Under the pieces are notes generated by a model. It did not search any database and was not told the origin of the DNA. It saw only the letters and a list, made by a program, of their open reading frames with translations. The position numbers and the translations under genes are program-made. 41,635 nucleotides of DNA from Alphaproteobacteria bacterium (GTDB taxonomy: Bacteria > Pseudomonadota > Alphaproteobacteria > Sphingomonadales > Kordiimonadaceae): contig JABXIS010000040.1 of assembly GCA_013372975.1 (NCBI GenBank), forward strand, positions 1 through 41,635, in the 5' to 3' direction. Each line of letters opens with the position of its first letter. The stretch's first letter is position 1. Shown here piece by piece: positions 8,964 to 16,225 of this stretch.

Positions 8964-9731
8964 ATGATTCTGGCGCGCTTTTTCGCCACCTGGCTATTCC
9001 TTCTGCTTGCGATGGGCAAGGCAGAGGCTGAAGGCGCGCCGGAACTGCATATCATGGCCGAGGAATTGTCTCCCTATGCCTTTCTGGAAGGGGTGCAGAT
9101 CAAAGGCCTGTCGGTTGATTTGCTTGTCGAGATGCTGGACAGGGCGGGCCTGCCCTATACCCGCAAAGACATCACCATTGTGCCGTGGGCGCGGGGATAT
9201 GCGCAGGTGCAATCGCGCCCTAACACGCTTCTATTTTCCACTGTCCGTTCCCCCGATCGGGAAGATCAGTTCCAGTGGGTTGGCCCCATAATCGATACGC
9301 GAACGGTGATATGGGGGCGTCGTGACCGTGGCATCGCCTTCACTGATGCTGCAGGCCTCAAAAATTACCGAATTGCTGTTTCCCGCAACAGTGTCGGGCA
9401 TGAGTGGTTGCTTTCGAATGGTGTGCCGGAGGAGGCAATTGTGCCCATCGTGCGGGAAAGCCGGGGCGCCATCTTGCTGGACCGCGGGCGGGTAGACCTG
9501 TGGGTGGCAGACGAAACCATGGCGCGGTGGGAAATCCGGCGATCCAATCTAAGGCCATCAGCCTTTCAGATTGTCCATACGCTGATGGGGGAGGCGCTTT
9601 ATTATGCCGCCCACAAGGATAGCGACAAGGCCACCATCAGTGCACTCCAGGAAGCCCTCGATCAGATGAAATCGGATGGCACCTATCACAGGATTATGGC
9701 GCGCTACCTGCAATCGGGCCCACACCCCTAA
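8964..9731 (+). CDS. Periplasmic solute-binding-like protein (bacterial family 3)
   Basis: The 255-residue protein begins with a signal peptide (MILARFFATWLFLLLAMGKAEA) and then reads as a family-3 extracellular binding protein: LHIMAEELSPYAFLE, GLSVDLLVEMLDRAGLPY, a central DAAGLKNYRIAVSRNSVGHEWLL, and the late segment GRVDLWVADETMARWEIRR. No permease or ATPase gene is nearby, so it is an orphan. Such orphans in proteobacteria are often not transporters but act in sensing; that is inference. The ligand is unknown. It lies 82 bases after the DoxX gene and 81 before coaBC, where a separate promoter can be drawn. Confidence 0.85.
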   Translation: MILARFFATWLFLLLAMGKAEAEGAPELHIMAEELSPYAFLEGVQIKGLSVDLLVEMLDRAGLPYTRKDITIVPWARGYAQVQSRPNTLLFSTVRSPDREDQFQWVGPIIDTRTVIWGRRDRGIAFTDAAGLKNYRIAVSRNSVGHEWLLSNGVPEEAIVPIVRESRGAILLDRGRVDLWVADETMARWEIRRSNLRPSAFQIVHTLMGEALYYAAHKDSDKATISALQEALDQMKSDGTYHRIMARYLQSGPHP

Positions 9732-9754
9732 ACAATATGTGACAAAGAAGCGCC

Positions 9755-9783
9755 TTGAGGCCGTGCGCCAACACGCCTATATG
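9755..9783 (+). promoter_or_regulatory. Probable promoter of the coaBC-dut operon
   Basis: TTGAGG (9755-9760) and TATATG (9778-9783) are separated by 17 bases, 29 bases before the coaBC start. A GGGGG ribosome-binding run follows. The match was found by eye. Confidence 0.5.
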
Positions 9784-9812
9784 TCGGAAACCGGAATTTT
9801 CTTGGGGGCCTT

Positions 9813-11015
9813 ATGCTTAAAGGCAAACGCATATTATTGATCATCGGCGGCGGGGTCGCGGCCTACAAGGCCTTGGATCTGGCGCGCCGCCTGATGGAGC
9901 GCGGCGCCAGTGTGCGCGGTGTGCTCACCGCGGGCGGGCAGGAATTTATCACGCCGCTCAGTGTCGCAAGCCTGACGGGGGATGAGTGTTATACCGATCT
10001 GTTCTCGCTGAAGGATGAGGCCGAGATGGGCCATATTCGCCTCAGCCGCGAAGCAGACCTGATCCTGATCGCCCCCGCGACCGCTGACCTGATGAGCAAG
10101 ATGGCAAACGGCATCGCCAATGATCTGGCAAGCACGATCCTTCTGGCCACAGACAAGCCGGTGATGATTGCGCCTGCGATGAACGCCCAGATGTGGGATC
10201 ATCCGGCCACCCGGCGCAATCTAGAAATCCTGAAGGGGGACGGCATCCATATTGTTGAGCCCGGTGACGGCATGCTGGCCTGCGGCGAAGTGGGCCCCGG
10301 GCGTCTCGCGGAAGTCATGGATATGGTCGCCGCCGTTGAAGATTTCTTCGGCGGAAATAACCTGCCGCTTTCCGGCAAACGCGTGGTGGTCACCGCCGGG
10401 CCAACCCATGAACCCATCGATCCCGTGCGTTATATCGCCAACCGCTCCAGTGGGCGGCAGGGGTTTGAGGTGGCGGCTGCCCTTTCCCGCATGGGCGCGG
10501 AAGTCACTCTTGTTGCTGGGCCGTGCCATCAGGAGACGCCCGCGGGCGTGACGCGTGTGGACGTGGAAACCGCGCGCGAGATGCAGGCGGCAGTTGAAGC
10601 CGCGCTCCCCGTAGACATCGCGGTGTGTGTGGCCGCGGTGGCAGACTGGCATGTGAAAAACGGTGGCGCCCAGAAGCTCAAGAAATCGAAGGACGGCACA
10701 CCAGCCTTCGATTTTGGTGAAAATCCGGACATTCTGAAGGGCCTGAGCCAGATGGATGAAGGCCGTCCGGCATTGGTGGTGGGTTTTGCCGCGGAGACCG
10801 AAAAAGTGATCGAGCACGCGACCGAAAAGCGCGTGCGCAAGGGCTGTGATTTGATCGTGGCCAATGATGTGTCTGCCGCCACCGGCATTATGGGCGGCGA
10901 TTATAACGAAATTCATTTGATCAGCGCGGCGGGTGCCGAAAGTTGGCCAAAGATGGAAAAAAGCGCGGTGGCCGACAAGCTGGCCACCACAATTGCAGAG
11001 ATGATCAAGGGATAA
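9813..11015 (+). CDS. coaBC: Bifunctional phosphopantothenoylcysteine decarboxylase / phosphopantothenate-cysteine ligase
   Basis: The two-domain enzyme joins cysteine to 4'-phosphopantothenate and then decarboxylates it, on the coenzyme A pathway. The N-terminal flavoprotein domain (to ~180) has MGHIRLS with the active-site His (~74), PAMNAQMW (121-128) and the catalytic Cys157 in GDGMLACGEVGPG. The C-terminal ligase domain starts at SGKRVVVTAGPTHEPIDPVR (~187) with YIANRSSG and later the KLKKSKDG lysines. The 400-residue length is normal. dut follows seven bases after the stop, so the two are co-transcribed. This pairing is frequent in proteobacteria. Confidence 0.97.
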   Translation: MLKGKRILLIIGGGVAAYKALDLARRLMERGASVRGVLTAGGQEFITPLSVASLTGDECYTDLFSLKDEAEMGHIRLSREADLILIAPATADLMSKMANGIANDLASTILLATDKPVMIAPAMNAQMWDHPATRRNLEILKGDGIHIVEPGDGMLACGEVGPGRLAEVMDMVAAVEDFFGGNNLPLSGKRVVVTAGPTHEPIDPVRYIANRSSGRQGFEVAAALSRMGAEVTLVAGPCHQETPAGVTRVDVETAREMQAAVEAALPVDIAVCVAAVADWHVKNGGAQKLKKSKDGTPAFDFGENPDILKGLSQMDEGRPALVVGFAAETEKVIEHATEKRVRKGCDLIVANDVSAATGIMGGDYNEIHLISAAGAESWPKMEKSAVADKLATTIAEMIKG

Positions 11016-11021
11016 AGCGTG

Positions 11022-11486
11022 ATGCGCGATAATAAAGTGGTGATTGAGGTTAAAAGGCTTGAGCACGGTGAGGGCCTGCCACTGCCGAAATATGAAACCG
11101 AACAATCTGCAGGCATGGACCTGTATGCTGCGCTGGCGGAAGGCGAAAGCATTACGCTGGGTGCGCTTGACCGTGCCATGATCCCAACGGGCCTTGCAAT
11201 GGCGCTGCCTGCAGGGTTTGAGGCGCAGGTACGCCCGCGGTCTGGCCTTGCCGCCAAAAACGGGCTGACGGTTCTGAACACGCCCGGCACGGTGGACGCA
11301 GACTATCGCGGCGAAGTGAAGGTGATTCTGGTGAACCTGTCCAACGAGCCTTTCACCGTTGAGCGCGGCATGCGCGTGGCGCAAATGATTATCGCGCCCG
11401 TTACACAGGGCACTTGGGCCGAAGTGGATGTGCTTGGCGAAACCGCGCGCGGCGCCGGCGGTTTTGGCTCAACTGGCGTGAAGTAA
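11022..11486 (+). CDS. dut: Deoxyuridine 5'-triphosphate nucleotidohydrolase (dUTPase)
   Basis: The enzyme hydrolyses dUTP to dUMP and pyrophosphate, keeping uracil out of DNA and feeding dTMP synthesis. All five trimeric-dUTPase motifs are visible: [44 protein letters not shown] and the C-terminal [10 protein letters not shown]. The start is set at the ATG at 11022, nine bases after AAGGGA; a GTG at 11019 directly before it is an alternative. At 154 residues it is normal in size. A small membrane protein gene starts three bases after its stop. Confidence 0.97.
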   Translation: MRDNKVVIEVKRLEHGEGLPLPKYETEQSAGMDLYAALAEGESITLGALDRAMIPTGLAMALPAGFEAQVRPRSGLAAKNGLTVLNTPGTVDADYRGEVKVILVNLSNEPFTVERGMRVAQMIIAPVTQGTWAEVDVLGETARGAGGFGSTGVK

Positions 11487-11489
11487 TTG

Positions 11490-11786
11490 ATGTGCCAAAG
11501 CGGCAAGACAGACTCTGCAGTACCGGATCGGTTTCGAGATTGTTTCCGATGGGGCCGCATCCCAAAGATAGTGTTCTTCATATATCTTATGAGTTTTGCT
11601 TTAGCGTGGAGCGTAGGAATAATAGCTTGGCCGGATGCACCGGTTGATTATCCTTGGTTGTTGGTATGGGCGGCAAAATTGTCAGTAGCAATCTTTGCAC
11701 TTTTTACGGTTACTGGCTTATTGACGATTTGGGGTAACTGGTATTGGGCGAAGAAGCAGTTAAATTCGAAGGATAGAGCAATATGA
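11490..11786 (+). CDS. Small two-helix membrane protein of unknown function
   Basis: The 98-residue product has two hydrophobic segments, IPKIVFFIYLMSFALAWSVGII and LLVWAAKLSVAIFALFTVTGLLTIW, separated by a short polar loop, so it is a likely inner-membrane hairpin. I recognise no family. Base use is more AT-rich than in coaBC and dut, which hints at a different origin. It sits three bases after dut and its last codons overlap the next gene (ATGA at 11783), so all are probably on one transcript and translationally coupled. The following gene encodes a cytochrome c'-like protein, so a role near the membrane electron-transfer machinery is possible but unproven. Confidence 0.72.
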   Translation: MCQSGKTDSAVPDRFRDCFRWGRIPKIVFFIYLMSFALAWSVGIIAWPDAPVDYPWLLVWAAKLSVAIFALFTVTGLLTIWGNWYWAKKQLNSKDRAI

Positions 11787-12247
11787 GATATAAAAGTGCG
11801 GCATTATTCCTTCTTGCGCTGACGCCTGCGATCTGGGGCGCGCATGCGCTGATGGCAGATCCAGATGAGGCTCCAGCCACTGAACTGTCTGAAAAACTGC
11901 GCGGTTTTTTGAAACATGAAATGCATGCGTTGGCGGAAGCCGGGCGCGCGATCGAGGCGGCGATTGAGGCAGGCGATCATGCTGCCGTGCAGCAGCAGGC
12001 CGCCCGGATGGACAAGGCGTTCATTTTCGAGCGCGAAATCACAACAATGGACCTGCGTGAGCTGGAGCTTGTGCTGGGCGAAGATTTCGTTCTCCAAGAC
12101 AAGGAGTTTCATGCAATGGCGCGGACGCTTGAGGCAACGGCAAAAGCCCACGATACCGTGGGCGAACGCAAGGTCTTTGGCGATATGCTGAAAGCCTGTG
12201 TCGCTTGCCATCAGGCCTATGCGCCCGAAGCGCCAGTGTTGGACTAA
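11783..12247 (+). CDS. Cytochrome c'-like exported haem protein
   Basis: The 154-residue protein begins with a signal peptide (FLLALTPAIWGAHALMA) and is otherwise helical, ending with a single CVACH haem-attachment motif at 139-143. A haem motif close to the C-terminus of a four-helix-type protein is the layout of class II cytochromes (cytochrome c'/c-556). The haem would be attached in the periplasm. Cytochromes c' bind gases such as NO or take part in electron transfer; which applies here cannot be read. The start overlaps the preceding membrane protein gene by four bases, and the moeB-like gene follows after six bases. Confidence 0.82.
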   Translation: MRYKSAALFLLALTPAIWGAHALMADPDEAPATELSEKLRGFLKHEMHALAEAGRAIEAAIEAGDHAAVQQQAARMDKAFIFEREITTMDLRELELVLGEDFVLQDKEFHAMARTLEATAKAHDTVGERKVFGDMLKACVACHQAYAPEAPVLD

Positions 12248-12253
12248 GATACT

Positions 12254-13021
12254 ATGGATTTTACTGACGATCAGCTTGAGCGGTATGCTCGACACATCAT
12301 CCTGAAGGAAGTTGGCGGTAGCGGCCAGATGGCGCTTCTGAATGCCAAGGTTCTGGTGGTGGGCGCGGGCGGCCTTGGTGCGCCACTGCTTTTGTATCTG
12401 GCGGCGGCGGGTGTTGGCACAATCGGTATCGTTGATGATGATACAGTCGAGCTTTCCAACCTGCAGCGGCAGGTGATTCATACCACGCCTGATCTTGGCA
12501 AATCCAAGGTGGAAAGTGCGGCGGATAAAATCCATGCCATCAATCCCGATGTGACGGTGCAGGTGTTTGATAAGCGGCTTACGATGTCGAACGCTGCCAC
12601 CATCATTGATCAATTTGATATTGTGGCAGACGGCACGGACAATTTCGAAACACGCTTGCTTGTCAGCGATGCATGCGTGGCGCTTGAGAAAACGCTGGTG
12701 TCCGCTGCGCTTGGTCCCTACGAGGGTCAGATTGCTACATTCAAACCCCATGCGGGCGAGGGTTTGCCTTGCTACCGATGTTTCCTGCCCAAGGCACCGC
12801 CCGCAAACGAAGCCAGAACCTGTGCAGATTTTGGTATATTGGGTGCGGTTGCTGGCATCATGGGCACAATGCAGGCCCTTGAGGTCTTGAAAGAAATTAC
12901 AGGCGCGGGTGAAGGCCTTGCGGGCAAAATCTTGCTGGTGGATGCTATGGGGATGACCATGCGCAAGGTCAAACTACCGCCTGATCCCAAATGCATGGCC
13001 TGCGGAAAAGGAAACTCCTGA
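12254..13021 (+). CDS. MoeB/ThiF/HesA-type adenylyltransferase (E1-like)
   Basis: These enzymes adenylate the C-terminal Gly-Gly of a small sulfur-carrier protein (MoaD or ThiS) for molybdopterin or thiazole synthesis. The nucleotide-binding motif VVGAGGLGAPLLLYLAAAG is at ~35-53, and VDDDTVELSNLQRQ (~60-73) and ADGTDNFETR (~125-134) are family hallmarks. Two CxxC pairs (CYRC at 173-176, CMAC at 247-250) would bind zinc, and Cys190 lies where the E1 cysteine is expected. Sequence alone does not separate MoeB from ThiF, so no symbol is given. The stop overlaps the DsrE-like gene (ATGA), which also suggests sulfur transfer. Confidence 0.92.
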   Translation: MDFTDDQLERYARHIILKEVGGSGQMALLNAKVLVVGAGGLGAPLLLYLAAAGVGTIGIVDDDTVELSNLQRQVIHTTPDLGKSKVESAADKIHAINPDVTVQVFDKRLTMSNAATIIDQFDIVADGTDNFETRLLVSDACVALEKTLVSAALGPYEGQIATFKPHAGEGLPCYRCFLPKAPPANEARTCADFGILGAVAGIMGTMQALEVLKEITGAGEGLAGKILLVDAMGMTMRKVKLPPDPKCMACGKGNS

Positions 13022-13440
13022 TGGCGAAACCGTCCCCCAAGGCCCCCGTTACTTTGCTCGTGATCAGCGGTGATCCTGAACGCATTCATATGGCGCTGAT
13101 GTTTGGCGCAACTGCAAGCGCCATGGGCCGCCCCGTTAGCTTTTTCTTTTCCAAGTCTGCCACACCATTCCTCACCCAGGATGGTTGGGCCAGCCTTAAT
13201 ACCATGGCGGGCGCCACGGGCCCAGAGATGGACGCAGCGCTGGACGATAAAGGCGTGGCCGACAGCGGCGTGTTGATGGACGGCCTTGCGGCCCTCGACG
13301 CCCGCTTTCTGGTGTGTGAAGCGGCGCTCCGCGAGCATGATATTGACGTAACAACATTGATCACCCGCCCTGCGGTGGAAATTTCTGGTCTGGCCCATAT
13401 TCTTGAAAAGGGCCACGGCGGCGACTGGCTGACCTTCTGA
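13021..13440 (+). CDS. DsrE-like family protein
   Basis: The 139-residue protein has the DsrE/DsrF alpha-beta pattern: VTLLVISGDPERIHMALMFGATASAMGRPVSFFFS at the N-terminus, a central GLAALDARFLVCEAALREHDI with one cysteine in the usual position, and TRPAVEISGLAHILEKGHG near the end. Members act in sulfur relay or bind small sulfur species. The start overlaps the preceding E1-like gene by one base (ATGA), so the pair is translationally coupled. A frame extending upstream inside the E1 gene was dismissed. The family call is fairly secure; the partner and substrate are unknown. Confidence 0.8.
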   Translation: MAKPSPKAPVTLLVISGDPERIHMALMFGATASAMGRPVSFFFSKSATPFLTQDGWASLNTMAGATGPEMDAALDDKGVADSGVLMDGLAALDARFLVCEAALREHDIDVTTLITRPAVEISGLAHILEKGHGGDWLTF

Positions 13441-13478
13441 TCTTCTGAATGCCCGTGCGTCAATCCGTATGGGGTGTC

Positions 13479-13512
13479 TTGTATTTTGTATGTTACCATG
13501 GTACATTGGTAA
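13479..13512 (+). promoter_or_regulatory. Promoter with inverted-repeat operator before the ribbon-helix-helix gene
   Basis: TTGTAT (13479-13484) and TACATT (13502-13507) are 17 bases apart and make a plausible promoter. The spacer and -10 region contain TTACCA (13493-13498), TGGTA (13499-13503) and TTGGTAA (13506-13512). These give a perfect 10-bp palindrome TACCATGGTA and a second half-site. The arrangement is what an autorepressing ribbon-helix-helix protein would use. Confidence 0.55.
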
Positions 13513-13531
13513 AAATGAAAGGGCTTGGAAG

Positions 13532-13771
13532 ATGAAGATTGAGCGTGTTCAAACCGGCGTGCGCATGGAAAAACGGCTGGTGAAGGTGTTGAAGGGCACG
13601 GCGGAATATCTGGATATGTCGCTCGGGGACTTGCTGGAGGGCATTGTGCTACATGCCTTTGACGGGAAAAACCCGCCTTTCTCGGATGAAACGCGGGCCA
13701 AGATCGCGGTACTGAAGAAAGTGTATGACTGTGATCTGGACGCCAGTCATTCACACAGGTTGCAGGAGTAA
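13532..13771 (+). CDS. Small ribbon-helix-helix-like protein, probable transcription regulator
   Basis: The 79-residue product reads MKIERVQTGVRMEKRLVKVL, then AEYLDMSLGDLLEGIVLHAF. This is a short beta strand followed by two helices, as in CopG/Arc-type DNA-binding proteins. A C-terminal tail (KKVYDCDLDASHSHRLQE) follows. The ATG at 13532 has GGAAG immediately upstream, and an upstream frame start at 13469 would run through the promoter, so the shorter start is preferred. Its promoter carries a fitting inverted repeat. It heads a three-gene run with two paralogous small proteins. The fold call is by pattern only and moderately sure. Confidence 0.68.
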   Translation: MKIERVQTGVRMEKRLVKVLKGTAEYLDMSLGDLLEGIVLHAFDGKNPPFSDETRAKIAVLKKVYDCDLDASHSHRLQE

Positions 13772-13776
13772 GGCAG

Positions 13777-14181
13777 ATGATGAGTGACGATAAATTCCTC
13801 GCCGCTTTTGAGGCCGCCACGCTGGATGAGAAGCTGTTTGATCACGAAGCCCATATCCGCATGGGCTGGATTTATGTGACCCGTTATCCGCTCGCAGAAG
13901 CGATTGACCGGTTCGCGGCGGCGCTCAAAAACTATACCCGCGCGCTGGGCTGCGAGGCCAAGTATCATGAAACCATCACCTGGTTTTACATGCTGCTGAT
14001 TCATGAGAGGCAGACGCGCCAACAGACTGTGTCTTTTACCGCATTTCTGGATGCAAACGCCGACCTGATTTCCAAGCCGTCCATCCTGTTGCGTTACTAT
14101 AAGGCTGAAACACTTGCGAGCGACCGAGCTCGAACTCATTATATGCTGCCAGACAACCTTGAGAAAAAGGCAGCCGCATGA
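13777..14181 (+). CDS. Small conserved protein with HEAH/YHET/HER motifs, first of a tandem pair
   Basis: The 134-residue protein is predicted mostly helical and soluble. Motifs shared with the next gene are FDHEAHIRMGWIYVTRYPL (~20-38), AKYHETITWFYMLLIHERQ (~65-85) and YYKAETLASDRAR (~108-121). The repeated His and Glu residues could form a metal or active site, but I know of no characterised member. It starts five bases after the ribbon-helix-helix gene with AGGAG upstream, and its stop overlaps the next start. I have a general memory of similar uncharacterised proteins in many bacteria but cannot name a family. Confidence 0.78.
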   Translation: MMSDDKFLAAFEAATLDEKLFDHEAHIRMGWIYVTRYPLAEAIDRFAAALKNYTRALGCEAKYHETITWFYMLLIHERQTRQQTVSFTAFLDANADLISKPSILLRYYKAETLASDRARTHYMLPDNLEKKAAA

Positions 14182-14567
14182 ATGATGACAAGTTGATCGC
14201 AGCCTTTGAAGACCATTCGCTGACGCGGGAGGCGTTTACCCATGAGGCACACCTGCGGGTGGGGTGGATCTATATTTCCCGGCTGCCACTGGGAGCAGCG
14301 TGTGACACGATGGCAAGCGAACTATTGGCGTGGGATATCGCCTATGGCCTGGGGGATCGCTACCATGAAACAGTCACATGGGCCTTCATGTTCATTATTC
14401 ATGAGCGGCAGCTTGCGTGCGAAGCTAAAACGTTTGAGGAATTCCTGGAAGCGAACCCTGACCTTTTGAGGAAGTCACCGCCCTTTTTGGCTGATTATTA
14501 CCGGGATGAAACGCTGGCGAGCGATTTGGCCCGCCAGAAATTTCTGTTGCCGGACGTTGGCCGCTGA
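14178..14567 (+). CDS. Small conserved protein with HEAH/YHET/HER motifs, second of a tandem pair
   Basis: The 129-residue product is a clear paralogue of the preceding protein: FTHEAHLRVGWIYISRLPL, DRYHETVTWAFMFIIHERQ and YYRDETLASDLAR line up at the same positions, while the rest has diverged considerably. The genes overlap by four bases (ATGA), so the pair arose by tandem duplication and is translationally coupled. Both copies keep every His/Glu motif, which argues that both are functional. The product could form a heteromer with its neighbour. The convergent racemase gene ends six bases beyond its stop. Confidence 0.78.
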   Translation: MNDDKLIAAFEDHSLTREAFTHEAHLRVGWIYISRLPLGAACDTMASELLAWDIAYGLGDRYHETVTWAFMFIIHERQLACEAKTFEEFLEANPDLLRKSPPFLADYYRDETLASDLARQKFLLPDVGR

Positions 14568-14573
14568 CTGTTA

Positions 14574-15266
14574 TCAAGCCAAAGCCATCTTCACCGCGGC
14601 AGCGCAGTGAAGTTCGGTCGTATCAAGGAGCGGTACATCAGTGTGCTCGGGTTTTACCAATAGGCCGATCTCCGTGCAGCCCAGGATGGCGGCATCTGCG
14701 CCTTCCTGATGGAGTTGCTCGATAATTCGCACATACTCCGTGCGAGACTTTTCACTGATCGTGCCTTTGCACAGCTCATCAAAAATTACGTCATGAATGA
14801 TTTTGCGGTCTGCGTCTTCCGGCACAACCACATCGATCCCGAATTTCTCGGCAATGCGGCCTTTGTAGAAATCCTGTTCCATCGTGAAGCTGGAGCCAAG
14901 AAGCGCGAGCTTCTTGAAGCCTCTTTCCCGCGCGGCTTCGGCGGTTGCGTCTGCGATATGCAATAGGGGGATGCTGGTGTGGGCGCGAACTGCCGCCTCC
15001 ACCAGATGCATGGTGTTGGTGCAGATAAGGGTCATGTCTGCGCCGGCAGCTTCAAGGCCCGCTGCGGCGCGCCCGAGCAATTCACCAGCTGCATCCCAGG
15101 CACCTTCACGCTGCATTGTGGCAATCTCGTCAAAGTCCACGCTGTGCAAAAGGATCTTTGCACTGTGCAGGCCGCCCAATGCTGCTTTCACACCTTCATT
15201 CAACAGCTGATAATAAGCGGTGGTCGATTCCCAGCTCATGCCGCCCAGCAGCCCAATGGTTTTCAT
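14574..15266 (-). CDS. Aspartate/glutamate racemase family protein
   Basis: Cofactor-independent racemases of this family interconvert L- and D-amino acids with two cysteines acting as acid and base. The protein begins MKTIGLLGGMSWESTTAYY. The first catalytic cysteine lies in ICTNTMH (~82-88) and the second in ILGCTEIGLL (~190-199). The ATG at 15266 with AGGA six bases upstream is preferred over an in-frame ATG at 15290; the protein is then 230 residues. It is divergent from an AraC-type regulator across 143 bases. The family includes broad-specificity enzymes such as E. coli YgeA, so the substrate is left open. Confidence 0.9.
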   Translation of the reverse strand: MKTIGLLGGMSWESTTAYYQLLNEGVKAALGGLHSAKILLHSVDFDEIATMQREGAWDAAGELLGRAAAGLEAAGADMTLICTNTMHLVEAAVRAHTSIPLLHIADATAEAARERGFKKLALLGSSFTMEQDFYKGRIAEKFGIDVVVPEDADRKIIHDVIFDELCKGTISEKSRTEYVRIIEQLHQEGADAAILGCTEIGLLVKPEHTDVPLLDTTELHCAAAVKMALA

Positions 15267-15409
15267 CTCATGTCCTTTCATACACTTCACTATCGTGCCG
15301 CGATCATTGGCATGGAAGCAAGGCCCGCATCTTTCAAAAAAATGCCCCTACAGCCTTGTGCGACACTCATCCCTATCGACAAAAGGTTTGGCGTGGGTAT
15401 CCTTTGGGC

Positions 15410-16225
15410 ATGACTGGATGCAAAGACCATAGAATGCCAAGGCAGATAGAAGCCGGGGGCATCAGCGCCACGCTGTTGCCGCGCGCCGCCTATGACGTGG
15501 CTTATACGCCCGACCGCACGGTGGCGGGTTTTGCTTTTGATATCCAGACAGGCACACACGCCTTTGCAAGTGATCGCGTCCGGCCTTTCATCACGGTGCC
15601 GGGCAGTTTGGCGCTTACGCCTCGCGGCTGCGACATCAAATCCCGTTCAGACACTGGCGGAGAATATCTCACTGTTTCCGTGATGCCGGGCAGGGAAAAG
15701 CAAGTTGCTGGGGACGCAGCTATTGGTCGTCCCGAACGCTACAGCAATGCGGCTCACGGTTTTGCTGGCAAGTGGGCTCGGGCCCTCAGAGCTTCTCTCT
15801 TGCGGCCGTGTGCGGATCAGGCGGAAGTCGAATCGTTTGCTGCCCTACTTTATGAAGCCGCATGGCAGGCACGCTTGCCTTCTGGAAAGCCAGCCACTTC
15901 GATTACTACGCGGCGTTTGAGGCTGTTGAATGAGTTGGTGGAAGAACGGCTTTCGGGCGAACTGACGGTTGCCGATATGGCGAAAGCTGTTGGCCTTTCC
16001 ACCAGCTTTTTCATTCGGGCATTTGCCGCCGCCACGGGCACAACACCCCACGGCTATCTGATGGAAAGGCGGCTGGAGAAGGTGCGGTACGCCCTTGCGC
16101 TGCGCGATACGAAAATCGCTGATGTCGCTTTGTCGTGCGGGTTTTCAAGCCAGGCTCACATGACGGCGGCCTTCAGTCGGCAGTTTGGTATCAGCCCCAA
16201 ACGTTTCCAGCAGATGGTGGCCTAG
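15410..16225 (+). CDS. AraC family transcriptional regulator
   Basis: The 271-residue protein has an N-terminal region of unknown ligand (residues ~1-165) and a C-terminal AraC/XylS double helix-turn-helix: LNELVEERLSGELTVADMAKAVGLSTSFFIRAFAAATGTTPHGYL, then LEKVRYALALRDTKIADVALSCGFSSQAHMTAAFSRQFGISPKRF. The start is set at the ATG at 15410; another at 15434 is possible, and upstream frame extension runs through the racemase gene. Divergent placement next to the racemase suggests it controls that gene, which is inference. Its stop codon overlaps the convergent pheA stop. Confidence 0.88.
   Translation: MTGCKDHRMPRQIEAGGISATLLPRAAYDVAYTPDRTVAGFAFDIQTGTHAFASDRVRPFITVPGSLALTPRGCDIKSRSDTGGEYLTVSVMPGREKQVAGDAAIGRPERYSNAAHGFAGKWARALRASLLRPCADQAEVESFAALLYEAAWQARLPSGKPATSITTRRLRLLNELVEERLSGELTVADMAKAVGLSTSFFIRAFAAATGTTPHGYLMERRLEKVRYALALRDTKIADVALSCGFSSQAHMTAAFSRQFGISPKRFQQMVA

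Noticed and set aside
10221-11384. Long minus-strand open frame antisense to coaBC and dut
   Set aside because: It spans two unrelated, well-supported genes and its composition (His-, Arg- and Cys-rich) is that of a shadow frame.
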